Assembly: GCA_036897625.1 (NCBI GenBank)
Contig: JAYMTA010000071.1
Coordinates: forward strand, 1-45,867
From: Pelargonium cotyledonis
Taxonomy: Eukaryota > Streptophyta > Magnoliopsida > Geraniales > Geraniaceae
Reading direction: 5' to 3'
DNA: 45,867 nucleotides
Shown here: positions 1 through 11,480 of the stretch, piece after piece
How the letters are laid out: each line of letters begins with the position of its first letter
Numbering within the stretch: the first letter of the stretch is position 1
Notes under the pieces: model-generated
Database searches by the model: none
What the model saw: only the letters and a program-made list of their open reading frames with translations
Told to the model about the DNA's origin: nothing
Translations under genes and position numbers: made by a program

Positions 1-87
1 GCCCCGCGAGCCCATTTCCCCCCCCCCCCCCCCAACCCGCCCGCCGGAGCCACGATCTCCGCCGAGATCGTTCAGTAGCATTTTCAT
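1..87 (-). CDS. Possible 5' end of a gene running off the window
   Basis: On the minus strand an open frame starts with ATG at 87-85 (another in-frame ATG at 81-79) and reads MKMLLNDLGGDRGSGGRVG, then a run of glycines, then EMGSRG up to base 1. The glycine run is encoded by an uninterrupted stretch of 16 G (C on the plus strand, 18-33). The region above it (about 88-250) has a GA/CT repeat at 219-236 and moderate GC content, which would suit a plant 5' UTR. It would be divergent from SFR2, about 730 bp away. No family is recognisable from 29 codons, and the frame may be chance. Confidence 0.3.
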   Translation of the reverse strand, partial: MKMLLNDLGGDRGSGGRVGGGGGEMGSRG

Positions 88-814
88 GAAATTACAGCGA
101 GGAAGAACAGATTCCGGCAAGTGGGTGGCCGCTATTTCGCCGGTGACGGTAGATAGTGAAATGGCTTCTCATGGGCAGTAAGGTTTTCGATTAACCGGAT
201 CTCTCATGTTTTTACGGTAGAGAGAGAGAGAGAGAGGAGGGAAGACATAGTAGAGAGAGAACAGAGAGGAATGAGAGTGTAAAATTATAAAAATTTGAAA
301 ACTATAAAGGACAAAATAGTAAACACACATTTTTAATTTTTTTAGGTTTAAAAAATTTGGTCAAAGCGACGTCGTTTTGGCCACGTCACACTTTCGTACA
401 CGTGGCATGATGACGTGGAATGGAGTGATGAGGTGGCAGACTAACATGGCATTTTTGTTAACGTGGCGATGACTTACCGGTTATCACAGGTTATTTGAAT
501 TTTTTTCAAAAAAATAAAAAATTAAAAGGTCTAAAACTATGCAAAATACTAATTGAAAGCCAAATTCAAAAAATCGGTAAGTACAAGGATATAGTGACAT
601 TTTACCCAAATAAAAATTCCACTTTAACCCTGATATTTTTAAATTTTATCAAAGTATATACTCAACTTTAAATGGGTAGTTATCAGTGAAGGTAGCTGCA
701 AGATTCTTCCATTAACAACCGCCAGTCAGTGCTGCCACGTGGACAAGCCCTCAACTCAACGCTTCACTTCTTCTCTTACCTTCCCTCACCACCGTGTTGT
801 GCTCTGTTCCGATT
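88..814. other. Divergent intergenic region with transposon-like, ACGT-rich stretch
   Basis: Between the possible upstream gene and SFR2. From about 290 to 615 the sequence looks like a degenerate plant transposon fragment: AT-rich edges around a GC-richer core. The core carries several ACGT words in 100 bases (CGACGTCG at 368, CCACGTCA at 381, CACGTGG at 400, GACGTGG at 412, AACGTGG at 460). ACGT cores are bZIP/bHLH binding words, so they could influence either neighbour, but such words are also common in this kind of repeat. I could not define ends or a target-site duplication. The SFR2 promoter and 5' UTR should lie in about 620-814. Confidence 0.3.
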
Positions 815-3800
815 ATGGCCTTCGTCGCAATCTTCGTCTCCGCCACCAAGCTCGCCGGAATCTTGGTCACCGTCACCGTCGCAGCCAACGCCTTCTCCTA
901 CTCCCGTTTCCGGTGCAAGAGCCTCCTTCCGTTTCGCTCCCCCATCGACGAGTCCTCCAATACTCTCGCTGACTTCAACGCTGTTCCAGGTTTATCTTCA
1001 TTTTTAATAACCCTTGTAACTAATTATCTCTATCTGATGAACTGCATGTACCCTTTTGAAAGTATTGTCAATTTCTGGATTTGGACGGTTACATTATGTG
1101 ATTATGTCGATTTCTGAAGTGTTTTGATTTCGTTTTTGTGTTGTTTGTGGTTGATCGTTGATGAATTTGTGTTCCCTCCAGTCAAAATGAGTGTTTAATA
1201 TCACATTTTTCAGAAATTTGAGGATAATTTGGATAAGGTTGTGTGTTTCACCTTATACCCTTCAATGAGTTTTAACTAACTTGTGGTATTGTTAATTCAA
1301 TGAGACACTCATTTTGTGACAGAAGGAGTATATATGTCATACTCGGTACCTTCTTGTAATTGATTTTGGTCTTTTGTAGTTGTTGGGTATGTGTTTGATG
1401 TTGTGTCTCTGAGAACATTATGCGATTTGGTGGACTGAGATGGATTGATTTCTCTCCAATTTGTCAATGGAATAGTGGGTGATCGCGTGGGGTAACTGGG
1501 GTTTGTGTTGTATGATTTTTTGCAGGAGAAGGAAATGAGTTCTTCTTCGGCTTAGCTACGGCGCCTGCGCATGTGGAGGATAGGCTCAATGATGCTTGGC
1601 TCCAGTTTGCGGAAGAAGATGAGGAACCGGGTGACAAGGCAGATTTGCAGCATGAGATGCAACCAGTTGATGCGGTAATGGGTTCTGCTACTGCAGATGG
1701 TGGGTCTCATCCGGCACTTTTATCTACAAGGACAAATAGCAGCATTGCAAAGAAAATGAAGCCTCTCAAAATTGCCATGGAAGCAATGATTAGAGGGTTC
1801 GAGAAGTACAATGACAAGGAAGAAGAAATAGAAGAAAAAGAAAAGGGAATGGAGAACACATCGGGGGAGGAACAACATCATAATGTAGCTGCTTGGCACA
1901 ACGTTCCAAACCCGTAAGCACTTTTCAGTGATATGATGTCTTAAAACAAAGTTAAATACTTACATGTGGAAAGCTGATCAGGACTAATCTGATTCCTATC
2001 AAGCTTAAGTATTCTTTGATCAATCCTTGCATTTGCTAGACTTACAAATTCTATGTTAGACATATATATTGGTGACGTTACTGTTAATTAATTACTTTAT
2101 AATTTCAGGCAAGAAAGGCTGAAGTTTTGGTCCGATCCTGATATTGAATTGAAACTGGCAAAAGGTACTGGCGTAAGTGTCTTCCGGATGGGGATAGATT
2201 GGACTAGAATCATGCCGAAGGAGCCAATCAATGGCCTTAAAGAAGTTGTAAGTTTGATACTGACATTTCGCATTTGTTAAACCTTTTGATGTGCCGTGAC
2301 CTCATTTTTATGGATGTTCGATGGACAACATAAATAAGAAGTACTACTGGTGTTTAATACCAGGTGTAAGTCATCAACTGTTTTTTGACAGTTATTTTAA
2401 GGCAATATGATTGGAATGTTTCTTATTTATGGTACATATAAAAATCTTAAGTTATGTTAGCTAATAGAGATGGCAGAAAATGCAAGCATTTAAGATACTT
2501 CTTTGAGAACAATTGATTCATCTTCTCACCGAATAGAAAGCCTGAACTGAGTTCAGTTTCATGCTTCATTTTAGGTTAATTATGCAGCACTAGAACGCTA
2601 TAGGTGGATCATAAACAGGGTTCACTCATATGGAATGAAAGTGATGCTTACTCTATTTCATCACTCACTGCCACCATGGGCTGGTGAGTATGGTGGATGG
2701 AAGCTGGAAAAGACTGTTGATTATTTCATGGATTTTACCAGGTTAGTCTACTTGGAGAGGTGGCCTTATAGTTTGTCAGTTATATTCTAAAATCTTTGTG
2801 CTGCCTACTTTACACATATGTGAACATTTCTGTACAAATGGGTTCTTGCTTTGTGGAGCAACTCAATTTTTCTATACTTGTAGTCATATTTACAAAATCT
2901 TTCTTATGCTTTTGTTTCTTGCAGGCTTGTTGTTGATAGTGTTTCTGACTTGGTTGACTACTGGGTTACATTTAATGAGCCTCATGTGTTTTGTGTTCTC
3001 ACTTATTGTGCGGGTGCTTGGCCTGGCGGAAATCCTGATATGCTGGAGGTCGCCATGTCTGCTCTACCAATGGGTGTTTTTAACCAGGCCATGCGTTGGA
3101 TCTCCATTGCACACTTGAAGGCCTATGAGTATATCCACGAGCAAAGGTCTATCTTTCACATAGAAGAATTGAAAAAAAAAATATATATATATTTATTTGA
3201 AAATTTTGCATACTACAAGACAAGTTTAGGCATTTAGAACTTGAAAGCTATACACGGTCATTTCCCATTTGTTTTCTGTCCTCAATATCTTTGGGCACCT
3301 CATCACAATTCGAAGTTCCATAACTGCTTTTCTGAATATACAACCTTGCTGAAGCTTTTGATTCATTTTTTGGCAGTGTCTTACCGAATCCAATAGTTGG
3401 CATAGCCCATCATGTGTCATTCATGCGGCCATATGGTCTCTTTGATATTGCTGCCGTTTCACTTGCTAATTCGATGACTGTCTTCCCATTCGTGGATAGT
3501 GTTTCTGACAAGCTGGATTATATAGGCATAAACTACTATGGACAGGTTTTTACTTCACTACAAAGTGTTTTGACCATTAGGCTGGCCAGAGCCATTCTTT
3601 GTCTGAACTCTGACAGATTCTTCCACTGGTCAGGAAGTGGTCTGTGGTGCTGGACTGAAGCTAGTAGAGACAGATGAATATAGTGAATCTGGGCGTGGGG
3701 TATATCCTGATGGCTTGTACCGGATGCTGCTTCAGTTCCATGAAAGATACAAACATTTAAATGTGCCATTTATCATTACGGAAAATGGGGTTTCTGATCA

Positions 3801-5114
3801 GACAGATTTGATACGCCGGCCTTATTTGTTAGAGCATTTGATTGCTATATATGCAGCGATGACAATGGTTTTGTCACTAAACTTTCTACACATGATTGGA
3901 ATTGTGTTATACTTCAATTTGTGATATAATCGGTTCTAGCATGAAAGTCTAGTAAACTGATGTTTTTCCTGCCTACTTGTTTAATTATTTTTCAGGGTGT
4001 CCCTGTGCTTGGTTACCTGTTTTGGACTATTTCTGATAATTGGGAGTGGGCTGATGGCTATGGTCCGAAGTTTGGCCTTGTTAGTGTTGATCGTGCCAAC
4101 GGTCTCGCCCGAATTCCGCGACCTTCTTATCATCTATTTTCAAAAGTACATATTGTGTGCTTGCTTTCGGTTTCTAAACCATATTTTCCCTCCCCAGATA
4201 TTTTGTTTACTTAACCGGGTCTCTTAATTTCAGGTAGTGACCTCGGGAAAGATCACACGTCAAGACCGGATAAGGGCATGGAATGAACTCCGCAGAGCAG
4301 CTAAAGAGAAAAAAACACGACCATTTTACAGAGCAGTTAATAAACAAGGTTTAATGTATGCAGGTATGTCTGTAACTCGAGAAGAACTGTGTCTCTGGCA
4401 TCGTTTTGTTATTTATTTATCTATTGTTGTTGGGTATTTTATTCTCCTACAAAAAAAAAATGTCAATTTTTTCTCTACACGTTCACCAGGTCTCCTTAGT
4501 CCTTAGCTATTGCTTGTATGTATCATCGCACTGAAGTCCACCTATCCACGTGGGGGCCTGGGCCCCGTGGTCCGTTCTCTCTTATTTGGCCTGTACATGA
4601 GGGGAGTGTTAAGCTATACCACACTCTTACTTAAGTCCAATATCCATGTGAGACCCACGTCCATCTCTCTTATCAACTCTGCGCACGATAGTGTTAAAAA
4701 GTCAGTCCCCCGATGAAATACCAGTTGAGCCTTTCACTCCACCTATCAGTTTAAGCTTTTGGTTGATTTGGTTTTTTACACATTTGACAGCTGATAAGTT
4801 AATGTGTTAAAACTTAAAACCACTCACAGTCCTTACTGGTATGCTTACCATTCCTGTCTGATCACACCCATTTAACTACGTACGATTTCTCATGTGTGTC
4901 CTTTTTAACAGGAGGCCTTGATGAGCCCTTACACCGCCCTTACGTCGATCGAGATTGGCGTTTCGGACACTACGAGATGGAAGGTCTGCATGACCCATTG
5001 AGTCGCTTAACAAGATTGCTTCTTCGACCGTTGTCCCTCATAAGTAAAAGAAAAGCTCAAATAGAAGATGAGGAGGCTGAGTTGGTTCTACAGCCTGTGG
5101 AAGTCAGCTTGTGA
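815..5114 (+). CDS. SFR2: SFR2, galactolipid:galactolipid galactosyltransferase (GH1 family)
   Basis: Ten exons: 815-989, 1526-1913, 2109-2247, 2575-2741, 2925-3146, 3377-3545, 3634-3867, 3996-4145, 4234-4363, 4912-5114. All junctions are GT-AG and phases join to 658 residues. In the known family, SFR2 sits on the chloroplast outer envelope and moves galactose between MGDG molecules, making oligogalactolipids and diacylglycerol during freezing or dehydration. Visible here: a hydrophobic N-terminal segment (about residues 4-24) followed by FRSPIDES; the family signature FFGLATAPAH; the acid/base glutamate E308 in TFNEP; the nucleophile E470 in ITENG; and a C-terminal VDRDWRFGHYEMEGLHDPLSR block. 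The Lys/Glu-rich linker before the barrel (about residues 80-190) looks roughly 40 residues longer than in Arabidopsis SFR2 (about 622 aa by memory). ATG 815 was chosen because the protein then starts directly before the membrane segment. No break was seen. Confidence 0.95.
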
Positions 5115-6456
5115 CTGCTTTGAAGTGCACAAATGTATGTGTAATAAATCTGTGTAGCTCAAGCCAAGGTAGAGGCATGTATAGACCTAAGGTTTATATG
5201 CTTCCTAACCTTATTGAGTTTTTGTATTTTTTTTTTGTCTTGGGTGTGACAATTTAAGCACCAATGTACTTGAATATATGCTTTGGCTTATCATGCATGT
5301 ATATTGTGTATAGGTTGACGCCACTCATTCGTAGCCACATAATGCTTATTTCTCTCTCTAGGCACATAATGCTTATTTCTCTCTCTAAAACTTGTATGGA
5401 TCCCATCAATTTTATTTTCAATGCAAGGAATGTGTGATTGTGATTAGTCTATAATAGTCTATATGTAATATACATCTATGTAGGGACATGAACTAATCGT
5501 GATCATCTACCTATTCACTCGTCATGTTTTTTTATTCAATTATTTTAAAGTCATATCTTAAATGACTGATTTTATCATTATAAGTACTCTTGGCCCTTCA
5601 AATCATTTTGAGGGTCTTGTGCTAAAACAAAAAGTTTGTGATTACGTCTATGGATAGAGTTTCTTGGCGCGGGGGAGTTTGGTTGTGCAAATAGTAATAG
5701 CATAAGAAATAAGACTTGTTTGGTCTCAACAAGATTTAATATGTGGTCATGAAGCCTAGTTTTTTCAAGAGCTAAGAAAGTATGTGAACAAATACTCTAT
5801 TTGTGACTATACTTCATGTGGATATGGATATGACATAGGGTCAACATTTGAATATTCATTTGGTTAAAACTCTAAAGTCGTTGAAAATAAGAATCTAATA
5901 TCATTTTGACCAATAGGGGAAAAAAAATAGTCAAATTATATATTTTTGCAGAAATAAGTGTTTCAAATGCGTATAAATTCCTCAAATAATGTACACATGC
6001 TACGTGTCGACATAGGCGAACATATCAATATTACACTTTCCGATTATTGACCGTTGATATTTTGACATAAAAACTAGATAAATGATTCATGCATGCAATA
6101 ATCATACATGTCAAATACATGTTTCTAATCGTCCACCACATCTAACACAAGATGAGGCTCACTGTCCCATGCACCCCTAAAAACCAAAGTTGTTTGAAAA
6201 ACATAAAATGAGATACACTTTCCATCTATCATAGTCTACACTTGTCTTCCATGTACAGTTGTATTTGCTACTATGCTCCATAAAACTATGTGCACGAGCC
6301 TATGGGCAACTAGACTTCACCTTTTTCTTACCCACCACTAAACGAACAAAGATATGATGTTTCTTACACGTGTGCCTCGCAAACTTCTCCAAATAAATTG
6401 GAGCCTCTCTCTCATACAAGCACATAGCCTCTCACTTACAGAACTCAATTAGAAAA
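5115..6456. other. SFR2 3' UTR and SCPL upstream region
   Basis: The SFR2 3' UTR probably ends within the first 200 bp; AATAAA lies at about 5142. A 27-bp unit (cacataatgcttatttctct plus seven bases) is repeated in tandem at 5336-5362 and 5363-5387. The rest is AT-rich with no reading frame resembling a protein. The carboxypeptidase promoter should lie in the last few hundred bases; a CT-rich stretch near 6403-6434 probably belongs to its 5' UTR. No clear TATA box was assigned. Confidence 0.5.
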
Positions 6457-9400
6457 ATGGTCTCTTCAGCTCCAAGTCTTGCGTACTCTCTTTTTCTTGG
6501 TTCCTTAATTATTCTCGGAGCCATTAATGCAGCAGAGACAGAATCCTATGAATCTGATAGGATTCTAAAACTTCCAGCACAGCCATCAACACAGTCCATC
6601 TCTCACTTCTCAGGCTACATCACCGTCCATCAACACCACGGGAGGGCCCTTTTCTATTGGTTCTTCGAGGCTCAATCTCAGTCGTCCATCAAACCCCTCG
6701 TCATATGGTTCAATGGAGGTACACACATACATATTTATAGTATCATATTCATATGATCAGTACAGTTATATATATGTATACACTTACAAAGTACTTCGTT
6801 TTCCGAAAAATTAAGGTCCTGGGTGTTCCTCAATTGGGTATGGAGCAGCTATTGAATTGGGTCCTCTTAGAGTCAACAAAAATGGAACTGCCCTTCTCTT
6901 CAACAATCATGCTTGGAACCGAGGTACATTTTGGTTCATTCCGTTAAAATCTATGATAAAATCTGTTTGAGAAAAATTATTTATGTAAGCAGTTACTGTC
7001 GGTTCCGTCGTACATTTTAATAGAATGGACTAAAGTAGTACAATGACCCACCAATTTTGTCTAAAATAAACTGGTTAAGAGGCTCATATACGTAGTTTTG
7101 TTTTAGTTTCAGAACTTTCAACCGATTCATTTTAGTAAAATGTTCGTTACAGTGATTCGTTTAGCTTAATTATTATTATTATATATTAATTTGTTGTCTT
7201 GCAGATGCCAATTTGCTGTTTGTGGAATCACCAGTTGGAGTTGGGTTCTCATACACCAACACATCTTCCGATCTCACCAAATTAGATGATGCTTTTGTTG
7301 CTGAAGATGCCAACAATTTCGTAGTGAATTGGCTGCGAAAATTTCCGCAGTTTAGAGACCGTGATTTGTACCTAACCGGAGAGAGTTATGCGGGACACTA
7401 TGTGCCTCAGCTCGCACAACTCATTTTTGACCGGAACAACAACATTAATCTCAAAGGTTTCATGGTATGTCATCTCTATTTGGACCTTAATAGTTAATAC
7501 TACTTATTTTTATAAAAATAGTGTACGAGAAATTGGGTTTTCAAGTCTTCTTCTATTTTTGAAAAGTCGCCTCCTAAAAGGTTGTAACTCTAATAAGCTA
7601 TCCATGCTAATCGCTAAGGGCAACTCCAATAAAACCGCTAGGAGATCGAGTTTCTAAGAGTCTGTTCAGGGTTCTAGATTTGTTAGGACCATAAATAGCT
7701 AGGTTCTATAAAAGTACATGAAGCCATTAAGGTGAAAAAAAGAGGGCTAGTTTCTCAACCTCAACGAAAACTTGAAACTCGAATTGGGTCTCACCGAAGC
7801 CAGGGACAGATCCAGAACATTCACTCAGTGGAAGTATATTCTTTTTAAAAATATTAATTTTCAAATAAAATATAATAACTATTTAATTTATTCAAAAATA
7901 TGTACCCTACATTATAAATACCCCAATTAATCCATTAAAGACCCACTAGAAACTTAATAGATCTTCAATTTGTAGTTTAATTTAAGCTCAATATCATACA
8001 AATTTATGGGAGGCGGTAGAAAAGTTCTAAACTAATGGGACAAATTATATAAATTTTGAAAGTTTAGTGGGGGCAAACATTAAAATAGAGTACGACATAT
8101 ATAAAAAGACAAGAAAAATACGCATTTGGTTAATCTAGCCGTGTGAGTGGGAGGAGGTCTCAGGATCAATCTTCACTCAACACATCCTTGGTGGTGGTTG
8201 TGTAAGAGACCACTTTGGTGCGGTAAGGTGCCAAAAACTCTAGGCTAGAGTTAAGAAAATTAGTCTCTTCCTGAACACTATTGGTTCCTTGTATATATAA
8301 ACCTTTAGATCATTGCTTATAAAAAAAAAAGAACAAGAAAAATAGAAGACAACATTAAGAAAAAAATAATCCTCTGGGGGCAATAGCCCCCAATTGCTAT
8401 AGAGTAGATCCGTCTCTGGCCGAAGCAGTAAAAAAGTTTAATGAAGTCGGCCTTCGATGATATTATCTTTACGTGAGATACCACCAACACATGATGGGAG
8501 ATTCGAACTTAAGCGCTCGAGGGAATATGAGCATTTTAAACCATCTGACCTAACGAGTGTTGGTTCTAATGATGACATTCGGTGTCACAATTTGAGTCTC
8601 ATTGAAATATAAAAAGCTAAAGATAGTGATAAAACATGACACACTCTCTCTCTCTACTCTTAACACTCAGCAAAACAATCGAAGACGCTCTAGTGCACAA
8701 GTTTCTTATAGTGACGTTTGTGGAGATTGAAACCAACGACCTGATAGTTTTGGCCGGAGACTAATTGTGTGCATTAATTGCAGGTAGGAAATGCAGTAAC
8801 AAATGACTATTATGATTACAAGGGTCTGCTGGAATATGCATGGAGCCATAGTGTGGTGTCCGACCAAGTGTACGACCAGGCTAAACGAGTTTGTGACTTC
8901 AACGTTTCGAGCTGGTCCGATGATTGTATTAAGGTCATGAACTTGGTTTTTGATCAGTACAGAGAGATTGATATCTACAACATATATGCCCCCAAATGTC
9001 TTCTCAACTCTACTACTTCTTCAACAAACCAGCTCGTTAATTCGGAGGTGAAGTTGATATATTTAACTGTAATTATATATATGCTAATGATTCATAAATG
9101 TAAATAGCAATTAATGGAAATGTTTTTCAGGTGATGAAAGATTATGTGAGAAGGAGAATTCCAGGAGGAGGATATGATCCATGCTACTCTGCGTACACAC
9201 AAGATTATTTCAATCGACCAGATGTTCAATCAGCTTTTCATGTCAATGCTCAAACGATGAAGAATGCAAAATGGGAAGTATGCAAGTAAGTTAAATCATT
9301 CATATTTTAAGTATCAAACAATTTATAAACTATACATTAGAGGTGACAATTTGAATTTCAAATAAGATTTATTTAGATTCTAATTATTTAAAAGTAATCT

Positions 9401-11480
9401 TAATCTGATCTAAAAGAACTAATTATTAAATGTTAACTTTTCTATTTATTTTATACTGCATCTCGTCGATATATTATTGATATCACATTTGTCTTAAATA
9501 CATACAATTTTAATGGTTTCTTCATTTTCATAGTGATTCCATCTTAAATACATACAATTTTACGGTATTCTCCATCTTGCCCATATACACCAAACTCATC
9601 AAAGGAGGTCTCAAGATATGGGTTTACAGGTAAATATATGTACAAATATACACACAATGTTCCATCACTTTCTCAAGTCACTACTTCATTTTTCCTATTA
9701 AAGATAAGAGTTCACAAATATCAAGACTTTAGGTATAAAAAAGAAGAAGAAGAAGAAGAAGAAGAAGAATTGTTTGGACAACATGTTGAACATTAACTAG
9801 TTTTGAGAAAACCTAGGTTCACATATGACCAGAAATACAATATTATTGGGCATGGTCCTACATGCATGCATGCGCACATATTATTGATGTGTATGAGAAA
9901 AAAGAATGAGATTCTCAATCAGATTATCTAGGAAAATAGTGTACAAGGATAAAGCATGGGTTTGACTCATAATCATATATAATATATTTATATGCCATTG
10001 TTGGAAATTTTCTTTTGTTTTGTTGTTATTGGCTTTATGCTTTTAGATTGTTATTTTTGGGTTTTCATTATCACAAAACCATATACACATCTAGCCATTA
10101 GTGGGTTTGAATTTACATATTTTAATTTGGTGAAAAACACGTCATGTTTAGTTATCGTGTTCGTGTTGGACTTTCAAATCATGCACACCCAGTTAAGTAG
10201 TCGTTTGTTGTTAGTTGTGACATGAACGACACGGTTGACACGTCCAACACACACTTAAGGCGGGTACAATTATAAATTAATCCTAATAACGTACCTAATG
10301 TGTTGGGTAGTGTCACATCAAACATGCATGTTGGTTTTATAGCACAACTAGATCGTGTTTGTATAAATTGTGTGATCATGTCGTGTCAACACTTTTTATT
10401 TAAATATTGTATTAAACGTGTTGAGTTTGTGTCGATAATATATTGTTTGGTACATGATATAACAGTGGGGACACAGATGGGAGAGTACCAGTGATAGGGT
10501 CAAGATATTGGGTAGAGGCACTTGGATTGCCTCTCAAAAGTCCATGGAGATCTTGGTATCATCACCATCAGGTAACCTTTCTTCTTCACCACTCAATTAT
10601 ACTAATATTGACAAACCACAACTTGGACATGCAACTTGCTCAATCTCCTAAAATTATCACTAGAATCAAATCAATTGGAAGTTTCCTAGGAGAGACTCAT
10701 ATGTTATGTAAAGGGACTTTCCCATATGCTATTTTACTGATGTTATCTATAATAATGCACGTATACAACTCTTATTTTCTCGCGTGCCTGTTAGAGATGT
10801 CAATTTGTACGTGTGTGTTGTATTATGATACGAATTGTCAGCTCTAATACAGTATTCGATGTGTATCTTGAAATTTGTCACTCAGACACTCTCCAAATTC
10901 ATGTCTCTTAATTATTTAATAATATTTTTAAGAGAATGTTTGTAAGATATTCTGTGTATCTCCTACATTTTTTTTCTAAAAATAAATTGATTAAACAAGT
11001 TTGACACTGTAAAACACATTGACGAACGTGAAATGAGGTATAATTTTAAATATGACAATCGGATTGAAAAGTGTAATCTGATCCAAAGGGGTTCAGATCA
11101 GATTGAGGTAGTGTAAAATGAAATTGGTCATATAAGATTTTCGTTGAATTAGATTTGAAATACCGATGGATTCGGATCCAAAAAATTGCTAACTCTAAAG
11201 TAAGTTGTATGCATTAATATAGAAAAATTCTTCTCGTACAGTGTATCATTTTATAAAATTTCTCGTACCCGTGTTTATGCAACATATAAGGATCATGTAA
11301 TTAATTGATACCAAATATATGGTGATGCAGGTTGGGGGAAGAATCGTAGAGTACGAGGGGTTAACTTTAGTGACAGTACGAGGAGCTGGCCACTTGGTGC
11401 CACTAAACAAGCCCACCCAAGCTCTCTCTCTACTTCACTCTTTCTTGTCCGGCGACCACCTCCCCTCCACCAGATACTGA
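6457..11480 (+). CDS. Serine carboxypeptidase-like protein (S10 family, clade II type)
   Basis: Eight exons: 6457-6718, 6816-6923, 7205-7464, 8784-9047, 9131-9285, 9534-9629, 10466-10571, 11331-11480; phases join to 466 residues. The product is a secreted or vacuolar alpha/beta-hydrolase of the S10 family, which removes C-terminal residues from peptides; some plant relatives are acyltransferases instead. Visible: a signal peptide (about 1-25); the oxyanion block WFNGGPGCSS, joined across the first intron; [16 protein letters not shown]; catalytic S184 in GESYAGHY; D386 in GDTDGRVP; H438 in RGAGHLVP. Sequons such as NGT, NVS, NST and NFT suggest N-glycosylation. The full triad argues for an active enzyme. 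The peptide substrate cannot be read from the sequence. Intron 3 is enlarged by transposon insertions, and the edge of exon 6 is duplicated in the preceding intron (see findings). Confidence 0.92.
7801..8418. mobile_element. Non-autonomous hAT element in SCPL intron 3
   Basis: Terminal inverted repeats: left CAGGGACAGATCCAGA, right end reading inward CAGAGACGGATCTACT (12 of 16 bases match). It is flanked by an 8-bp target-site duplication with one mismatch: accgaagc at 7793-7800 and gccgaagc at 8419-8426. An 8-bp duplication with CAGGG-type ends is the hAT signature. The element is 618 bp; about 394 bp remain once the nested SINE-like insert and its duplication are removed. It has no transposase frame, so it is a non-autonomous derivative. 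Orientation is not determinable. It lies wholly within the intron and far from the splice sites. Confidence 0.8.
8121..8332 (+). mobile_element. SINE-like retroposon nested in the hAT element
   Basis: A 212-bp insert ends in an A-run at 8321-8330 and is flanked by perfect 12-bp direct repeats (acaagaaaaata at 8109-8120 and 8333-8344), as expected for target-primed retroposition. The head looks tRNA-derived: tggttaatctagc near 8127 could be a decayed A box and ggatcaatctt near 8164 a decayed B box. No coding capacity. The intact target-site duplication suggests it is younger than the hAT copy it interrupts. Confidence 0.7.
8440..8575 (-). mobile_element. tRNA-derived SINE-like fragment
   Basis: On the minus strand, TAGGTCAGATGG (8542-8553) resembles a tRNA A box and AGTTCGAATCTCC (about 8497-8509) resembles a B box, with about 30 bases between them, as in plant tRNA-derived SINE heads. 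It sits just downstream of the hAT element in the same intron. I could not find an A-tail or a target-site duplication, so the boundaries are approximate. Confidence 0.45.
9739..9769. repeat. (GAA)n microsatellite in SCPL intron 6
   Basis: About nine to ten tandem GAA units in the long intron after exon 6. Simple repeat, probably length-variable among individuals. Confidence 0.9.
10070..10450. repeat. Degenerate dispersed repeat in SCPL intron 6
   Basis: The stretch is rich in CGTGT/ACACG words (for example cgtgttcgtgttgg near 10158, gacacggttgacacgtcc near 10228, catgtcgtgtcaacac near 10377). This style is common in plant non-coding repeats, and a second stretch of the same flavour lies at about 33810-34180. 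No ends, target-site duplication or coding frame could be defined. It may be one old element or a set of eroded pieces. Confidence 0.3.

Noticed and set aside
4540-4790. SFR2 intron 9 stretch (tgttaagctatacca near 4608, tcagtttaagcttttgg near 4746) that resembles wording seen in plant solo-LTR remnants
   Set aside because: No second copy, clear TG/CA ends or target-site duplication in the window. Left as unclassified intron sequence.
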